DNA of 64,000 bases from Phenylobacterium sp. (GCF_013822795.1 NZ_PNLB01000016.1:62001-126000); one strand, 5' to 3'; shown: positions 15,724-25,482, counted from the first letter of the stretch. The notes: a model not told the origin generated them from the sequence alone. Made by a program: numbers and translations.

Positions 15724-18060
15724 TTGGATCCGTTCGAGAGCATCAAGCAGACCTTCTTCCAGGAGTGCGACGAGCTCCTGACCGACGCCGAGCAGGGTCT
15801 GCTGGCCATGGAGGCTGGGGACGCCGACAGCGAGACCATCAACGCGGTGTTCCGGGCGGTGCACTCCGTCAAGGGCGGCGCCGGGGCCTTCGGTCTCGAA
15901 GACCTGATCCGCTTCGCCCACGTCTTCGAGACGGTCATGGACGATCTGCGCTCGGGGAAGATGGAGCTGACCGACGAGGTCGCCAAAACCCTGCTGCGCG
16001 CCTTCGACGTGTTGGCCGACCACGTCGCCGCCGCGCGCGACGGCACGACCGTCGATGAAGCGCGCTCGGCGGGCATGCTCTCCGAACTGAAGTCGTTGAT
16101 CGGCGACGATGGCTTGGCCGACGACGGCGGCCTGGGCGACGACGAGGACTTCGGCTTCGTGCCGATGGCCGTCTCCATCGACGACGACGCCGCCCCGGCC
16201 ATGGACTTCGACCTGCCGCCGCCGGTGGCCCTGGAGCTGGAGCCCGCGGCCGCCGCGGGCGGCGCGTGGCTCATCGAGTTCGCGCCGAAGACCGAGATGT
16301 ACGCCAAGGCCAACGAGGCCGGGCTGCTGCTGCGCGAACTCGCCCGGCTGGGCGAGACGCAGGTGACGCTGGACGACAGCGACCTGCCGCCGCTGGACCA
16401 GATCGCGGCCGAGAGCGCCTATCTGCGCTGGACGATCCGCCTGACCACCGAGCAGGACGAAGCTTCGATCCGCGAAGTGTTCGAGTTCGTGGAAGACGAC
16501 TGCGTGCTGTCGATCATCCGCGAGGGCGGGGACGAACCGGCCCCGAAGGCCGACGTGCCGCTGAGCGACGACGACCTGGCGAAGGCCAGCGCCGAAGCGC
16601 CCCTGGACTTGGCCGCCCTGCTGGCCCGCGTCTCTGGCGATGCGCCCGCCGCCGTGGCCGAACCGGAACCGGTCATCGCGCCCGAGCCGGCCGCCGACAT
16701 GGACGTCGCCGCGCTGATCGCCCGCGCCCAGGCCGAAACCACCGCCCCGGCCGCGCCGCCGCCGCCCGCAGCGGCGCCGGCCGCCGCCGCCCCCGTCGCC
16801 ACCAAGGCAGCCGCCCCCGCCAACACCACCGCCAACGCCCCGGCGGCGCCGGCCCAAGCCACCATCCGCGTCGACCTGGACCGCGTCGACCGGCTGATCA
16901 ACGCCGTCGGCGAGCTGGTCATCCAGCAGGCCATGCTGTCCCAGCGCGTGCTGGAGAGCGGCCTGGCCCGCTCGTCGAACGTGGTGCTCGGCCTCGAAGA
17001 CCTGGAACTGCTGACCCGCGAGATCCAGGACAGCGTCATGGCCATCCGCGCCCAGCCGGTGAAAAGCGTGTTCCAACGCATGCCGCGCCTGGTCCGCGAA
17101 GTCGCCGACATGGTCGGCAAGCGCGTGCGTCTGGTGATGGAAGGCGAAGGCACCGAGGTCGACAAGACCGTCATCGAGCGGCTGACCGATCCGATCACCC
17201 ACATGCTGCGCAACGCCATCGACCACGGGCTGGAGACGCCCGAAGGCCGCGCCGAAGCCGGCAAGCCCGCTGAGGGCGTCGTGCACATGCGCGCCCTGCA
17301 CCGCGGCGGCCGCATCGTCATCGAAATCCAGGATGACGGCCGCGGCATCAACCGCCAGCGCGTGCGCGGAATCGCCATCGACAAGGGCCTGATTGCCGAG
17401 GACGCCGTGCTGTCGGACGAAGAGACCGACAACCTGATCTTCCTGCCCGGCTTCTCCACGGCCGAGACCATCTCCGACATCTCCGGCCGCGGCGTCGGCA
17501 TGGACGTCGTGCGCCGCTCGATCCAGGGCCTGGGCGGCCGGATCTCGATCTCGTCCGAGCCTGGCAAGGGCTCCAAGTTCACGATGTCGCTGCCGCTGAC
17601 CCTGGCGGTGCTGGACGGCATGGTGGTCACCGCCGCCGAACAGACCCTGGTCGCGCCGCTGTCGGCGATCGTCGAGAGCCTGACCCCGCGCCCCGAGGAC
17701 GTGCACTATGTCGGCGGCAAGGACGCGGTGATCCGCATTCGCGACACCTTCGTGCCTCTGATCGACGTCGGCGTGTCGCTGGGCTTCCGCGACGGCCCGA
17801 TGGAGGCCGGACAGGGCGTGGCCATCCTGGTCGAGAGCGAGGGCGGCGGCAAAGCGGCCCTGCTGGTCGACGCCATCCAGGGCCAGCGCCAGGTCGTGAT
17901 CAAGAGCCTGGAAGCCAACTACCAGCAGATCGACGGCATCGCCGCGGCGACCATCCTGGGCGACGGCCGAGTCGCCCTGATCCTCGACGTCGACGCCCTT
18001 GTGACCACCCAGCACCGGCGCAAGCCGGCGCCGCGTAGCGAAAAGCGAATGGCCGGATGA
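15724..18060 (+). CDS. cheA: Chemotaxis histidine kinase CheA
   Basis: A 778-residue class II histidine kinase. P1 carries the phosphorylated His47 in the motif [12 protein letters not shown] long linker with Asp/Glu-rich and then Ala/Pro-rich sequence (about 315-378) holds or replaces P2. P3 is the dimerisation hairpin, P4 the ATPase with [12 protein letters not shown] (N box), DDGRGIN (G1) and [10 protein letters not shown] (G2), and P5 the CheW-like regulatory domain at the C-terminus. The start is TTG at 15724, needed to keep the first helix of P1; its GGAG ribosome site lies in a palindrome. It phosphorylates the CheY and CheB proteins encoded around it and overlaps cheW by 4 bp. Confidence 0.95.
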   Translation: MDPFESIKQTFFQECDELLTDAEQGLLAMEAGDADSETINAVFRAVHSVKGGAGAFGLEDLIRFAHVFETVMDDLRSGKMELTDEVAKTLLRAFDVLADHVAAARDGTTVDEARSAGMLSELKSLIGDDGLADDGGLGDDEDFGFVPMAVSIDDDAAPAMDFDLPPPVALELEPAAAAGGAWLIEFAPKTEMYAKANEAGLLLRELARLGETQVTLDDSDLPPLDQIAAESAYLRWTIRLTTEQDEASIREVFEFVEDDCVLSIIREGGDEPAPKADVPLSDDDLAKASAEAPLDLAALLARVSGDAPAAVAEPEPVIAPEPAADMDVAALIARAQAETTAPAAPPPPAAAPAAAAPVATKAAAPANTTANAPAAPAQATIRVDLDRVDRLINAVGELVIQQAMLSQRVLESGLARSSNVVLGLEDLELLTREIQDSVMAIRAQPVKSVFQRMPRLVREVADMVGKRVRLVMEGEGTEVDKTVIERLTDPITHMLRNAIDHGLETPEGRAEAGKPAEGVVHMRALHRGGRIVIEIQDDGRGINRQRVRGIAIDKGLIAEDAVLSDEETDNLIFLPGFSTAETISDISGRGVGMDVVRRSIQGLGGRISISSEPGKGSKFTMSLPLTLAVLDGMVVTAAEQTLVAPLSAIVESLTPRPEDVHYVGGKDAVIRIRDTFVPLIDVGVSLGFRDGPMEAGQGVAILVESEGGGKAALLVDAIQGQRQVVIKSLEANYQQIDGIAAATILGDGRVALILDVDALVTTQHRRKPAPRSEKRMAG

Positions 18061-18533
18061 GCATGACTGACCCGATCACCCATTCCGCGGCCGGCGCGCG
18101 CCGCGAGCTGATCGCCTTCCGCATCGCCGAGCAGGAGTTCTGCGTCGACATCATGCAGGTGCGCGAGATCCGCGGCTGGACCCCGGCCACGCCCCTGCCC
18201 CGCACCCCGTCCTACATGAAGGGCGTCATCAATCTGCGCGGTGCGGTGCTGCCGATCGTCGACCTGGGCGCACGCCTGGGCCTGACCACCAGCGAGCCCA
18301 GCGCCCGCCACGTGATCATGGTGGTCAATGTCGGCGGCCGCACGCTCGGCCTCCTGGTCGAGGCTGTCAGCGACATCATCAATGTCAGCGACGACATGGT
18401 GCAGCCGACGCCGGACGTCGCGTGCGACCAAGTGAAGACCTTCGTGAAGGGCCTGTTCGCCATCGACGGGCGGATGGTCAGCCTGATCTCGCTCGACCGC
18501 GTGTTGCCGGAGACCGAGGCAGAGGCGGCATGA
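18057..18533 (+). CDS. cheW: Chemotaxis adaptor CheW
   Basis: A 158-residue CheW-domain protein that links the receptor tip to CheA. Typical sequence includes [19 protein letters not shown], the loop [18 protein letters not shown] and the second subdomain with [17 protein letters not shown]. The start ATG overlaps the cheA stop (ATGA); a second ATG two codons later is an alternative. The stop overlaps cheR in the same manner, so the genes are translated as a coupled series. Confidence 0.95.
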   Translation: MSMTDPITHSAAGARRELIAFRIAEQEFCVDIMQVREIRGWTPATPLPRTPSYMKGVINLRGAVLPIVDLGARLGLTTSEPSARHVIMVVNVGGRTLGLLVEAVSDIINVSDDMVQPTPDVACDQVKTFVKGLFAIDGRMVSLISLDRVLPETEAEAA

Positions 18534-19411
18534 CGAGCCCAGTCGATACCCGCGCCAGGGGCGGCGCCGCGGCCGGACTGGTCGAAGGCGAGTTCCTGTT
18601 CACCGACGACGATTTCAAGAAGATCGCCAACATCCTGCACAGCCACGCCGGGATCGCCCTGGCCGAGGGCAAGGCGGCGCTGGTTTATTCGCGCCTGGCC
18701 AAGCGGCTGCGCTCGCTGGGGATGCGCTCGTTCCGCGAATACTGCAGCCTGATCGAGGGTCAGCAGGGCGTCGACGAGCGCCAGGCGATGATGGCGGCCC
18801 TGACCACCAACGTGACCCGCTATTTCCGCGAGCCGCACCACTTCGATCACCTGCGCGATGTGGTGATGCCCAAGCTGGCCGAAACCGCCCGCCGCGGCGG
18901 CCGCGTGCGCCTGTGGTCGGCGGCCTGCTCCAACGGCCAGGAGCCCTACTCCATGGCCATCACGGTGCTGACCGCGCTGCCCGAGGCCGCCAGCCTGGAC
19001 GTCAAGATCCTGGCCACCGACATCGATCCGAACATGATCGCCGAAGGCAAGGCCGGGGTGTACCGCGAGGACGCCGTCGCCCCGGTGCCGCTGGAACTGC
19101 GCCGCAAGTGGTTCAAGAAATCCGGGTCGGGCTGGGAAGTCGCCGACGAGCTGCGCGAGCTGGTGGCGTTCCGCGAGCTGAACCTGATCGGCGACTGGCC
19201 GATGAAGGGCAAGTTCGACGTCATCTTCTGCCGCAACGTGGTCATCTACTTCGATGAGCCCACCCAGGAGCGGATCTGGAGCCGCTTTGCGCCGGCGCTC
19301 GTCCCCGGCGGCACCCTCTACATCGGCCACTCAGAACGCGTCTCCGGCCCGGCGACGAGCCAGTTCGAGACCACCGGCCTGACGACCTACGCCCTGCGAG
19401 GCGGCCGATGA
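18530..19411 (+). CDS. cheR: Chemoreceptor methyltransferase CheR
   Basis: A 293-residue protein-glutamate methyltransferase. The N-terminal helical domain ([19 protein letters not shown] and [12 protein letters not shown]) is followed by the SAM-binding domain with [25 protein letters not shown] and the [13 protein letters not shown] strand. It methylates receptor glutamates using SAM and is countered by CheB. The receptor upstream ends in a GWEEF docking tail, and the beta subdomain that binds such tails is present here. It overlaps cheW and cheB by 4 bp each. Confidence 0.95.
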   Translation: MTSPVDTRARGGAAAGLVEGEFLFTDDDFKKIANILHSHAGIALAEGKAALVYSRLAKRLRSLGMRSFREYCSLIEGQQGVDERQAMMAALTTNVTRYFREPHHFDHLRDVVMPKLAETARRGGRVRLWSAACSNGQEPYSMAITVLTALPEAASLDVKILATDIDPNMIAEGKAGVYREDAVAPVPLELRRKWFKKSGSGWEVADELRELVAFRELNLIGDWPMKGKFDVIFCRNVVIYFDEPTQERIWSRFAPALVPGGTLYIGHSERVSGPATSQFETTGLTTYALRGGR

Positions 19412-20445
19412 CCGTTGGTGTCCTCGTCGTCGACGACAGCGCGACCATGCGCGGCCTGATCGCCGCGGCGCTGAAGCGTGATCCCGAGATCGAGGTCCTT
19501 GGCTTCGCCAACGATCCGCTGGAAGCGCGCGAACAGATCAAGAAGCTCAATCCCGATGTCGTCACCCTCGACATCGAGATGCCGAAGATGAATGGCCTGG
19601 AGTTTCTGGAAAAGATCATGCGCCTGCGGCCGACGCCGGTGGTCATGGTCTCGACCCTGACCCAGGCTGGCGCCGACGTGACCTTGGAAGCCCTCGAGCT
19701 CGGCGCCGTCGACTGCGTCGGCAAGCCGGTCGGCGGGGTGACGGCTCAGCAAGCCTTCAACGAACTGACCCTCAAGGTGAAGGCCGCCGCCCGGGCGCGG
19801 GTGAAGCCGTACAATGGCCCCGTCGCCCCGGTCGAACGCGACGGCGACTATCGCGCCTCTGACACGATCCTGGCGATCGGCTCGTCTACCGGCGGGGTCG
19901 AGGCGCTGATGACCATCCTGGCGACGTTCCCAGACACCTGTCCGCCAACGGTGATCACCCAGCACATGCCGGCGACCTTCACCAAGAGCTTCGCGGCCCG
20001 GTTGGACCGCATCTCCGGGGCCCACGTGACCGAGGCCCGCGACGGCGACCGCCTGCAGCCCGGCCACGTCTACATCGCCCCCGGCGGCGACCAGCACATG
20101 GAAGTGATGTCGGCCTCGCATCCGGTGATCCGCCTGCGTGCGGGGGAGCCGGTCAACGGCCACCGCCCCTCAGTCGACGTGCTGTTCGAGTCGGTCGCCA
20201 AGCTGAACCGCCATGCGGTCGGGGCGATCCTGACCGGCATGGGCCGCGACGGCGCCGCCGGCTTGCTGGCCATGCGCAAGGCCGGCGCCCGGACCCTCGG
20301 CCAGGACGAGCCGTCGTGCGTCGTCTACGGCATGCCGCGCGTCGCCTTCGAAATCGGCGCCGTCGAGAGGCAGGTGGGCCTCTCGCGGATGGGTCCTTCC
20401 ATCTTGAACCTCTGCTCCGCCGCAGACATCCATAGGAGCGCCTGA
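19408..20445 (+). CDS. cheB: Chemotaxis methylesterase CheB
   Basis: A 345-residue two-domain protein. The receiver has Asp9-Asp10, phosphoacceptor Asp55 and the KPVGG lysine. The esterase domain has the triad Ser160 (GSSTGG), His186 (ITQHMP) and Asp281 (GMGRDGAAG). It removes methyl groups from receptor glutamates and is activated by CheA phosphorylation of the receiver. It is coupled to cheR by a 4-bp overlap and abuts the second cheY by one base. Confidence 0.95.
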   Translation: MTVGVLVVDDSATMRGLIAAALKRDPEIEVLGFANDPLEAREQIKKLNPDVVTLDIEMPKMNGLEFLEKIMRLRPTPVVMVSTLTQAGADVTLEALELGAVDCVGKPVGGVTAQQAFNELTLKVKAAARARVKPYNGPVAPVERDGDYRASDTILAIGSSTGGVEALMTILATFPDTCPPTVITQHMPATFTKSFAARLDRISGAHVTEARDGDRLQPGHVYIAPGGDQHMEVMSASHPVIRLRAGEPVNGHRPSVDVLFESVAKLNRHAVGAILTGMGRDGAAGLLAMRKAGARTLGQDEPSCVVYGMPRVAFEIGAVERQVGLSRMGPSILNLCSAADIHRSA

Positions 20446-20834
20446 TGCCCGCCGCCGTCACCATCAAGACCCTGATCGTCGACGACCAGCAGACGATGCG
20501 CTCGCTGATCCGCACCAGCCTGCACGCCCTGGGCATCACCCAGACGCGCGAGGCGCCCGACGGCGAAGAGGCGCTGCGTCAGATCATCGCCGCGCCGGCC
20601 AACCTGGTGATCACCGACTTCAACATGCCCAAGCTGGACGGGCTGGGCCTGCTGCGCGCGATCCGCGCCCATGGTCCGACCTCGAAGACCGCGGTCATCA
20701 TGCTCACCGGTCGCGCCGACCGCGAACTGGTGCAGCGGGCCGTGCAGTTCGGCGTGAACAACTACCTGGTGAAGCCCTTCACCACCCAAACGCTCAAAGA
20801 AAAAATCGAAGCGGTGTTCGGTCCCCTGACATGA
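20445..20834 (+). CDS. cheY: Chemotaxis response regulator CheY (second copy)
   Basis: A 129-residue single-domain receiver with a complete active site: Asp13-Asp14, phosphoacceptor Asp58 (VITDFNMPKLDG), Thr88 and Lys110 (VKPF). It corresponds to the cheYII slot, between cheB and cheD, in Caulobacter. It differs from the first copy in having a short N-terminal extension. Together with the first copy it gives CheA two canonical receivers in this operon. The start overlaps the cheB stop by 1 bp (TGATG), and the stop overlaps cheD by 4 bp. Confidence 0.95.
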   Translation: MPAAVTIKTLIVDDQQTMRSLIRTSLHALGITQTREAPDGEEALRQIIAAPANLVITDFNMPKLDGLGLLRAIRAHGPTSKTAVIMLTGRADRELVQRAVQFGVNNYLVKPFTTQTLKEKIEAVFGPLT

Positions 20835-21391
20835 TCGTCGAAAATGTCTCCGGACGACCGGGCAAGCGGGTCCACGTGGTGCAGGGAGAGCACCACATCT
20901 CCAGCGACCCCGACGTCATGCTGACCACGATCCTCGGATCGTGCGTGGCCGTGTGCATGCGCGATCCCAAGACCGGCGTCGGCGGGATGAACCACTTCCT
21001 GCTGCCGAGCGGCAAGGCCGAGGGGCTGGACGAAGGCCGCCGCTATGGGGCCTACGCCATGGAACTGCTGATCAACGAGCTGCTGCGTTCCGGCGCTCGC
21101 CGCGATCGGCTGGAGGCCAAGCTGTTCGGTGGGGCGCGCATGTTCGGCGGCCTGTCGGACGTCGGCGCCTCGAACGCCGCCTTCGCCGAGAAATTCCTGC
21201 GCGACGAAGGCATTCCCGTCGTCGGCTCCAGCCTCGGCGGCTTGGCCGCGCGCCGGGTGCAGTACTGGCCGACCACCGGCCGCGCGCAACAAAGAACTGT
21301 CACTGATAACGCGGAGCTAACCCGTCTGCGCGAACCTGTGGCGCGGGTCCCTGCGCCGGTCGAGGACGAAGGGTCCGTGGAGCTGTTCTGA
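20831..21391 (+). CDS. cheD: Chemoreceptor glutamine deamidase CheD
   Basis: A 186-residue CheD. The cysteine-hydrolase triad is visible with family spacing: Thr32, Cys38 (LGSCVAVC) and His55 (GGMNHFLLPS). The conserved KLFGGARMFGG segment follows. The enzyme deamidates receptor glutamines to give methylation sites. The C-terminal 40 residues after YWPT are polar and variable. It overlaps the second cheY by 4 bp and the next gene by 1 bp. Confidence 0.95.
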   Translation: MIVENVSGRPGKRVHVVQGEHHISSDPDVMLTTILGSCVAVCMRDPKTGVGGMNHFLLPSGKAEGLDEGRRYGAYAMELLINELLRSGARRDRLEAKLFGGARMFGGLSDVGASNAAFAEKFLRDEGIPVVGSSLGGLAARRVQYWPTTGRAQQRTVTDNAELTRLREPVARVPAPVEDEGSVELF

Positions 21392-21756
21392 TGAGCCAAT
21401 CCGCCCTCGTCCGCACCCCCGAGGTGCTCGCCTCCATCGCCCAGGAGCTGGAGCACGCCGGAGAGCTGTGCGATCGCCTGGAGACCCTGGTGACGCAGCT
21501 GGTCCGCGCCAGCCGCGGCGAGCCGCTGGCCATCGCCCTGCACGAAGCCCAGACCCTCGACGTGCTGACCCAGCACCTGGCGGCGCTGGCCAACTTCACC
21601 CGCAAGCTGTCGGCCCAAGCCGCGAGCGACGCCTATGACCTCACCGACGCCGTCGCCGGCGTCACGCTCGGCGATCTCGCCAACCGCCTGGCGCGAGTGA
21701 CCCGCGAGGGTTCCGCGCGGGCGACGGCCGACGCCGGGGACCTCGACCTCTTCTGA
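21391..21756 (+). CDS. cheU: CheU-like helical protein of the chemotaxis operon
   Basis: A 121-residue all-helical protein located in the slot called cheU after cheD in Caulobacter. Heptad-like leucine spacing (VLASIAQELEHAGELCDRLE, then LHEAQTLDVLTQHLAAL) suggests a helical bundle or coiled coil that may bind the array. No catalytic motif is seen, and the biochemical role of this family is not known to me. The start overlaps the cheD stop by one base; a 13-bp gap precedes the next gene. Confidence 0.6.
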   Translation: MSQSALVRTPEVLASIAQELEHAGELCDRLETLVTQLVRASRGEPLAIALHEAQTLDVLTQHLAALANFTRKLSAQAASDAYDLTDAVAGVTLGDLANRLARVTREGSARATADAGDLDLF

Positions 21757-21769
21757 ATCGGCGCGCCAG

Positions 21770-22366
21770 ATGGCCCTCGACCCCAAGATCAGGATCAATC
21801 TCGACCGATCGGTGGTGCTGCTGGTCCAGCAGAACTCGCAGGCCATGGACGCCTTGACCGCGATGTTTCGCGGGTTTGGCGTGCGCAAGCAGTTCAAGGC
21901 GGCCAACGGCGCCGAGGCCATGCACGTCGTGAAGACCCAGGAACTCGACCTGATCGTCACCGACTCGCACCTGCCCGACATGGACGGCTACGACCTGGTG
22001 CACTGGCTGCGTCGCGAAGGCCCCGACAACGCCCGCTTCACGCCGGTGATCATGCTGACCGGCCACGCCGCGCGGACCATGGTCGAGAAGAGCCGGGACT
22101 CCGGTGCCAATTTCGTCGTCTCCCGGCCGTTCACCCCCGAAATCCTGCTGCAGCGGGTGTTCTGGGTCGCCAAGGACGAACGTCAGATGGTGGTGGCCGA
22201 CGGCTATGTCGGCCCTGACCGCCGCTTCAAGAACATGGGCCCACCGTTAGGCGTCAAGGGCCGACGCAAGGACGACCTCTCCACGCACGTTGGGGCGGCC
22301 ACCGATCCGAACATGGATCAGTCCGACATCGACATGCTGCTGAAACCGATGAAGGCGCAACTGTGA
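21770..22366 (+). CDS. Receiver protein with degenerate active site and conserved C-terminal tail (cheYIII position)
   Basis: A 198-residue protein with a receiver domain (about 13-135) and a C-terminal tail. The phosphoacceptor Asp65 (VTDSHLPDMDGYD) and Thr97 remain, but the acidic pair is replaced by Gln-Gln/Asn (LLVQQN, 18-22) and the invariant lysine by Arg119 (VVSRPFTP). It is therefore probably unable to bind magnesium normally and acts as a pseudo-receiver. The tail contains YVGPDRRFKN (146-155) and a GRR-DDL stretch, shared almost exactly with the receiver encoded on the opposite strand at 23297-23899. It overlaps the CheE-like gene (GTGA). Confidence 0.85.
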   Translation: MALDPKIRINLDRSVVLLVQQNSQAMDALTAMFRGFGVRKQFKAANGAEAMHVVKTQELDLIVTDSHLPDMDGYDLVHWLRREGPDNARFTPVIMLTGHAARTMVEKSRDSGANFVVSRPFTPEILLQRVFWVAKDERQMVVADGYVGPDRRFKNMGPPLGVKGRRKDDLSTHVGAATDPNMDQSDIDMLLKPMKAQL

Positions 22367-22812
22367 GCGAAGCTGAATTCGTCAAGGTCAAATACCGCTT
22401 GACCGAACAGGTCGCCCGTCCGGGCGGCATGACCGCGGGCCTCGCCAACGAGCGCGCGCAACGCGAACTGGCCGCCCATGCCGGCGATGCGATGAAATCG
22501 CTCGGCAACATGATCGGCCGCCTGGAAACAATGAACCGCGAGAAGTCGGTGTCGCTGGACACGGTGTACGAGGAGGCTTCGACCATCCTCGACATCGCCG
22601 GCCTGTTCGACAAGCGCACGCTCTGCGACGCCTGCTACAGCCTCTGCGAACTCGTCGACCGCCAGCGGACTCACGGGCGCCAGGACTGGGCCAGCATCGG
22701 GGTCCACGTCAGCGCCCTACGGCTGCTCTGGACCAAGGATGGTCAGGACCCCGAGTCGCTGAAATCGGTGGTCGACGGCCTCTGGTCGATCACGGACCGG
22801 CTGGCGCCCTAA
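22363..22812 (+). CDS. cheE: CheE-like protein, last gene of the chemotaxis operon
   Basis: A 149-residue helical protein starting at a GTG that overlaps the preceding stop (GTGA). Its position at the end of the operon is that of cheE in Caulobacter; function in that system is poorly defined. Sequence features are a basic N-terminus, ARPGGMTAGLANERAQREL, and a C-terminal half with LCDACYSLCELVDR and VSALRLLW. A paralogue lies directly downstream on the other strand (22827-23300), so the two genes converge with only 14 bp between them. Confidence 0.65.
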   Translation: MSEAEFVKVKYRLTEQVARPGGMTAGLANERAQRELAAHAGDAMKSLGNMIGRLETMNREKSVSLDTVYEEASTILDIAGLFDKRTLCDACYSLCELVDRQRTHGRQDWASIGVHVSALRLLWTKDGQDPESLKSVVDGLWSITDRLAP

Positions 22813-22826
22813 GGCGCCGCCGCCCC

Positions 22827-23300
22827 TTACTCCGGCCGGGCGTAGCGCTGGCTGACCTTGCGCAAGCCGGCGAGGATCGCCTGGGTGCCGGCCGCGTCCG
22901 CCGCGCCCTCGGTCTGCAGCAATAGGCGGCAGGCGCGCAGGTGGACCGCCACGGCGTTGCCGTCCCAGCGTTGCTGGCTCTTCAGATAATCGAGCAGATC
23001 CGACAGGCTGATCAGCGCCGTGTCGATCGCCGCCAGGCCGCAGACGCTCGGCACACCGATCGGCTTGGCGACGATGTCGTAGAGCTCGGCGGTCAGCGCC
23101 GGGTCGTAGTCGGCGCCGGCCCGCGCCGCGCTGGCTTCGGCGTGGTCGAGCATGGTGGTCAACTCGCCGAGGCATTCGTTCTTCAGGCTGGCGAGGCCCG
23201 CGCCGGCGCGTTGCACGGCCTCGGCGACCGGCAAGCCGCCCGGCGTGCGCAAGAGCTTCGCCAGCTTGACCGGCGGAGTATGGATCCGAACTGAGCTCAT
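22827..23300 (-). CDS. CheE-like paralogue, inverted copy
   Basis: A 157-residue protein resembling the CheE-like gene it faces: a PGG-containing N-terminal motif (RTPGGLPVAEAVQRAGAGL), then a helical bundle ending VAVHLRACRLLLQTEG, which parallels VSALRLLW in the partner. The ATG at 23300 overlaps the stop of the upstream receiver gene (ATGA). The gene order receiver then CheE-like is the same as in the main operon, so the pair is an inverted duplicate of the module at 21770-22812. Confidence 0.7.
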   Translation of the reverse strand: MSSVRIHTPPVKLAKLLRTPGGLPVAEAVQRAGAGLASLKNECLGELTTMLDHAEASAARAGADYDPALTAELYDIVAKPIGVPSVCGLAAIDTALISLSDLLDYLKSQQRWDGNAVAVHLRACRLLLQTEGAADAAGTQAILAGLRKVSQRYARPE

Positions 23301-23899
23301 AGTTCCACCCGTCTTGTCTTCATCAGGCTGTCGATGACTTCCTGATCCATGTTGGGGCTTTGGGCTTCGCCGATGTCGCCTTGCAGGTCGTCGCGGCGGC
23401 GTCCGGTGACGCCCGACGGTACGCCTTCGTTCTTGAAGCGGCGGTCGGGGCCTACGTAGGTGTCGCACTCCACGAACCGGCGGCCCTCGCGCGCGATCCA
23501 GATGATGCGCTCGAGCACGGCGATCGGGGTCAACGGCTTGGCCATGATGAAATGCGCGCCGCAGTCGCGCGCCTTCTGCACCGCGTGGCTGGGTGTGTGG
23601 CCGGAGGTCAGCAGCACCGGCGCATAGCAGTTCGGTTCGATCCGGCTCGACCGCAGCCACTTGACGAAGTCATAGCCCTCGCCCGCCGCGCCCATGGCGT
23701 CGCAGACGATCAGGTCGACCTCCGTCTTGGCGATCGCCTCCTTGGCTTCCTCGACCTTTTCGCAGCGGTGCAGCGTCTTGACCCCGAAGCCGGTGAGAAT
23801 CTGCACGAGGATGCTCATGCCCATAGGGGACTCATCGAGCACCAGCACCGAAGCGCGCTCGAGATTGAAGCGGGCGCGGGATTCGGGACTAAGACCCAT
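23297..23899 (-). CDS. Receiver protein with intact active site, inverted paralogue of the cheYIII-position gene
   Basis: A 200-residue protein with receiver domain (about 16-138) and the same C-terminal tail as the gene at 21770. Unlike that copy it keeps Asp22-Glu23, Asp67, Thr98/Ser99 and Lys121 (AKPLTP), so it should be phosphorylatable. The tail reads YVGPDRRFKN at 148-157, then a GRRRDDL stretch and PNMDQ. No DNA-binding domain is present. The start at 23899 (MGLSPESRARFNLERA) aligns with the start of its paralogue; longer in-frame starts do not. It is coupled to the CheE-like paralogue by a 4-bp overlap. Confidence 0.85.
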   Translation of the reverse strand: MGLSPESRARFNLERASVLVLDESPMGMSILVQILTGFGVKTLHRCEKVEEAKEAIAKTEVDLIVCDAMGAAGEGYDFVKWLRSSRIEPNCYAPVLLTSGHTPSHAVQKARDCGAHFIMAKPLTPIAVLERIIWIAREGRRFVECDTYVGPDRRFKNEGVPSGVTGRRRDDLQGDIGEAQSPNMDQEVIDSLMKTRRVEL

Positions 23900-23994
23900 A
23901 CTGTTTCCGGGCGGCGAAACGACTGCTCCGACCCTACGGCGAGCAGGGTTAATAAGTGTTTCCAGGTTCAACGGTGCGGCGAGCCGCCACACGT

Positions 23995-25482
23995 CTAAGG
24001 CCGCAAGTAGATCGGGTTCCCCAGCAGGATCAGCTTGCCGTCGGGGGCGAGCACGTCGATCCGCAGCCAGCGGGCCGCGCCGTCGGCTGTGAGGTCGAAC
24101 GCGAGCGTCTGGTCGCCCGAGCCGATCGACAGATCCCCCGGCGTCGCCAGCGTTGCGGCGTCGCCCGCCAGTCGAACGCGACCGCCCGCGGCGCCCGCCA
24201 CGTGGACCTCGACCGCAATCTTGCCCCCAGCCGGCGCGGCGAGGGTGTCGCCCATCTGCGCCACGTCCGTCCCGCTGCGGGCGCTGACCTCCAGCAGCCG
24301 GTCGGCGGTTCCGGCGACGTCGATGAAGACATGCCCGCGCCGGATCGCCCCGAGGATCTCAGCCTGGCTCAGCTGCGATGCCCAGACCACGGTGGTCGGC
24401 ACGCCGATGGCCGGCGCCTTGCGCGGATCGAGCCCGGCGTCGTGGTTGTCCGAGCCACCGACGGCGGTGATCCGACGCCCTTCATTGAGCCGCGCCTCCC
24501 AGAAGGCGAGCCCGGACAGAGGGCCTTCGGCGAAGCCGCCGTTGACCACTTCGATCGCCTGGACGGCGGAATAGTCCGTATCCGGAGCAGTCCAGCCGCA
24601 CCCCATGCAGAACTCGCCGGATGGCAGGCCGGGGTGATTGATCGAGAAGAGCCCGCCGGCCTTCGCCGCCTGCGCCTGAATGTCCGCGATGCGAGGCGCG
24701 CGGGGACCGCCCAGCTGAAAGTCGATGTCGGCGGTCGGCCCGAAGACGTTGGCATGGCCGTGAAAGGTCGTGATCTCGCGGCCGGCCAGGATCAGCAGGT
24801 CGTCGTAGTAGGGCGCGAGCTCGCGCAGCGCGTCGAAGTGCGAGGTCGTGTTGTGATCGGTGACCGCCACGAAATCGAGCCCCCGCGTCGCGGCCGCCTC
24901 AAGGGTCTTGAACACCGGGCACGGGACCCTCGCCCCCTTGCGCGACAGACACGCGCCGTCGCTGTGCGCGGTGTGCATGTGCAGATCCCCGCGCCACCAG
25001 CGCTCGGCCCCAGGCCCCGCCGCCGCCGACAGCTCGGCCGGCGGCGCGCCGGCGCGATCGAACCACAGCCGAGCGACATACTCGGCGCGGGCGTCCTTGC
25101 GGATGTTCGGCGCCCCGAGGATCAGCCTCCAGGTCCCCGGCTTGATCGACCCGGCGAGGTACGACGGCGTGGCGTCGGTCGCCGAGAGGGTGAAGCGGTC
25201 CTTGTTCCCGCCGCTCCAGCCACGCAAGCGCTCGGGATCGCGGAGTCCAAGGTCGATGACCGACTTCTGCTCCTGGCCGGTGTAGACGAACTCGATAGTC
25301 AGGCGCTCGGTCCCCGGCGGCACCATGAACGGAACCTCGACATAGGTCTGGTGCGCCGCTGCAGTCAGCGTCCCGCTCAGCGTCTGGTCCGGCGCACGCG
25401 CTGGTTGGGCCTGCGCCGCCGTCGCCAGCGCCATCGCCATCGCCAAGCCCGCCCAGGCGCGCAGCTGCAGGGTCCATCTCAT
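23995..25482 (-). CDS. CehA/McbA-type PHP-domain metallohydrolase, exported
   Basis: A 495-residue protein with a signal peptide (MRWTLQLRAWAG..., cleavage near AQA at 23-25) and an N-terminal beta-sandwich-like region (about 30-160). The PHP metal site follows: DLHMHTAHSDG (167-176), TDHN (208-211), GREITTFHGHAN (234-245), SINHP and SDNHD. A C-terminal beta domain (about 390-495) closes the protein. CehA/McbA relatives hydrolyse carbamates or phosphodiesters; the substrate here is unknown. The ATG at 25482 gives a clean signal peptide; a TTG at 25506 is a less likely alternative. It is divergent from the MDR oxidoreductase gene. Confidence 0.85.
   Translation of the reverse strand: MRWTLQLRAWAGLAMAMALATAAQAQPARAPDQTLSGTLTAAAHQTYVEVPFMVPPGTERLTIEFVYTGQEQKSVIDLGLRDPERLRGWSGGNKDRFTLSATDATPSYLAGSIKPGTWRLILGAPNIRKDARAEYVARLWFDRAGAPPAELSAAAGPGAERWWRGDLHMHTAHSDGACLSRKGARVPCPVFKTLEAAATRGLDFVAVTDHNTTSHFDALRELAPYYDDLLILAGREITTFHGHANVFGPTADIDFQLGGPRAPRIADIQAQAAKAGGLFSINHPGLPSGEFCMGCGWTAPDTDYSAVQAIEVVNGGFAEGPLSGLAFWEARLNEGRRITAVGGSDNHDAGLDPRKAPAIGVPTTVVWASQLSQAEILGAIRRGHVFIDVAGTADRLLEVSARSGTDVAQMGDTLAAPAGGKIAVEVHVAGAAGGRVRLAGDAATLATPGDLSIGSGDQTLAFDLTADGAARWLRIDVLAPDGKLILLGNPIYLRP

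Noticed and set aside
15235..18015. A 926-codon open frame antisense to cheA
   Set aside because: It is rich in Gly, Asp, His, Arg and Val with no domain and mirrors the codon bias of cheA, as expected for a shadow frame in high-GC DNA.
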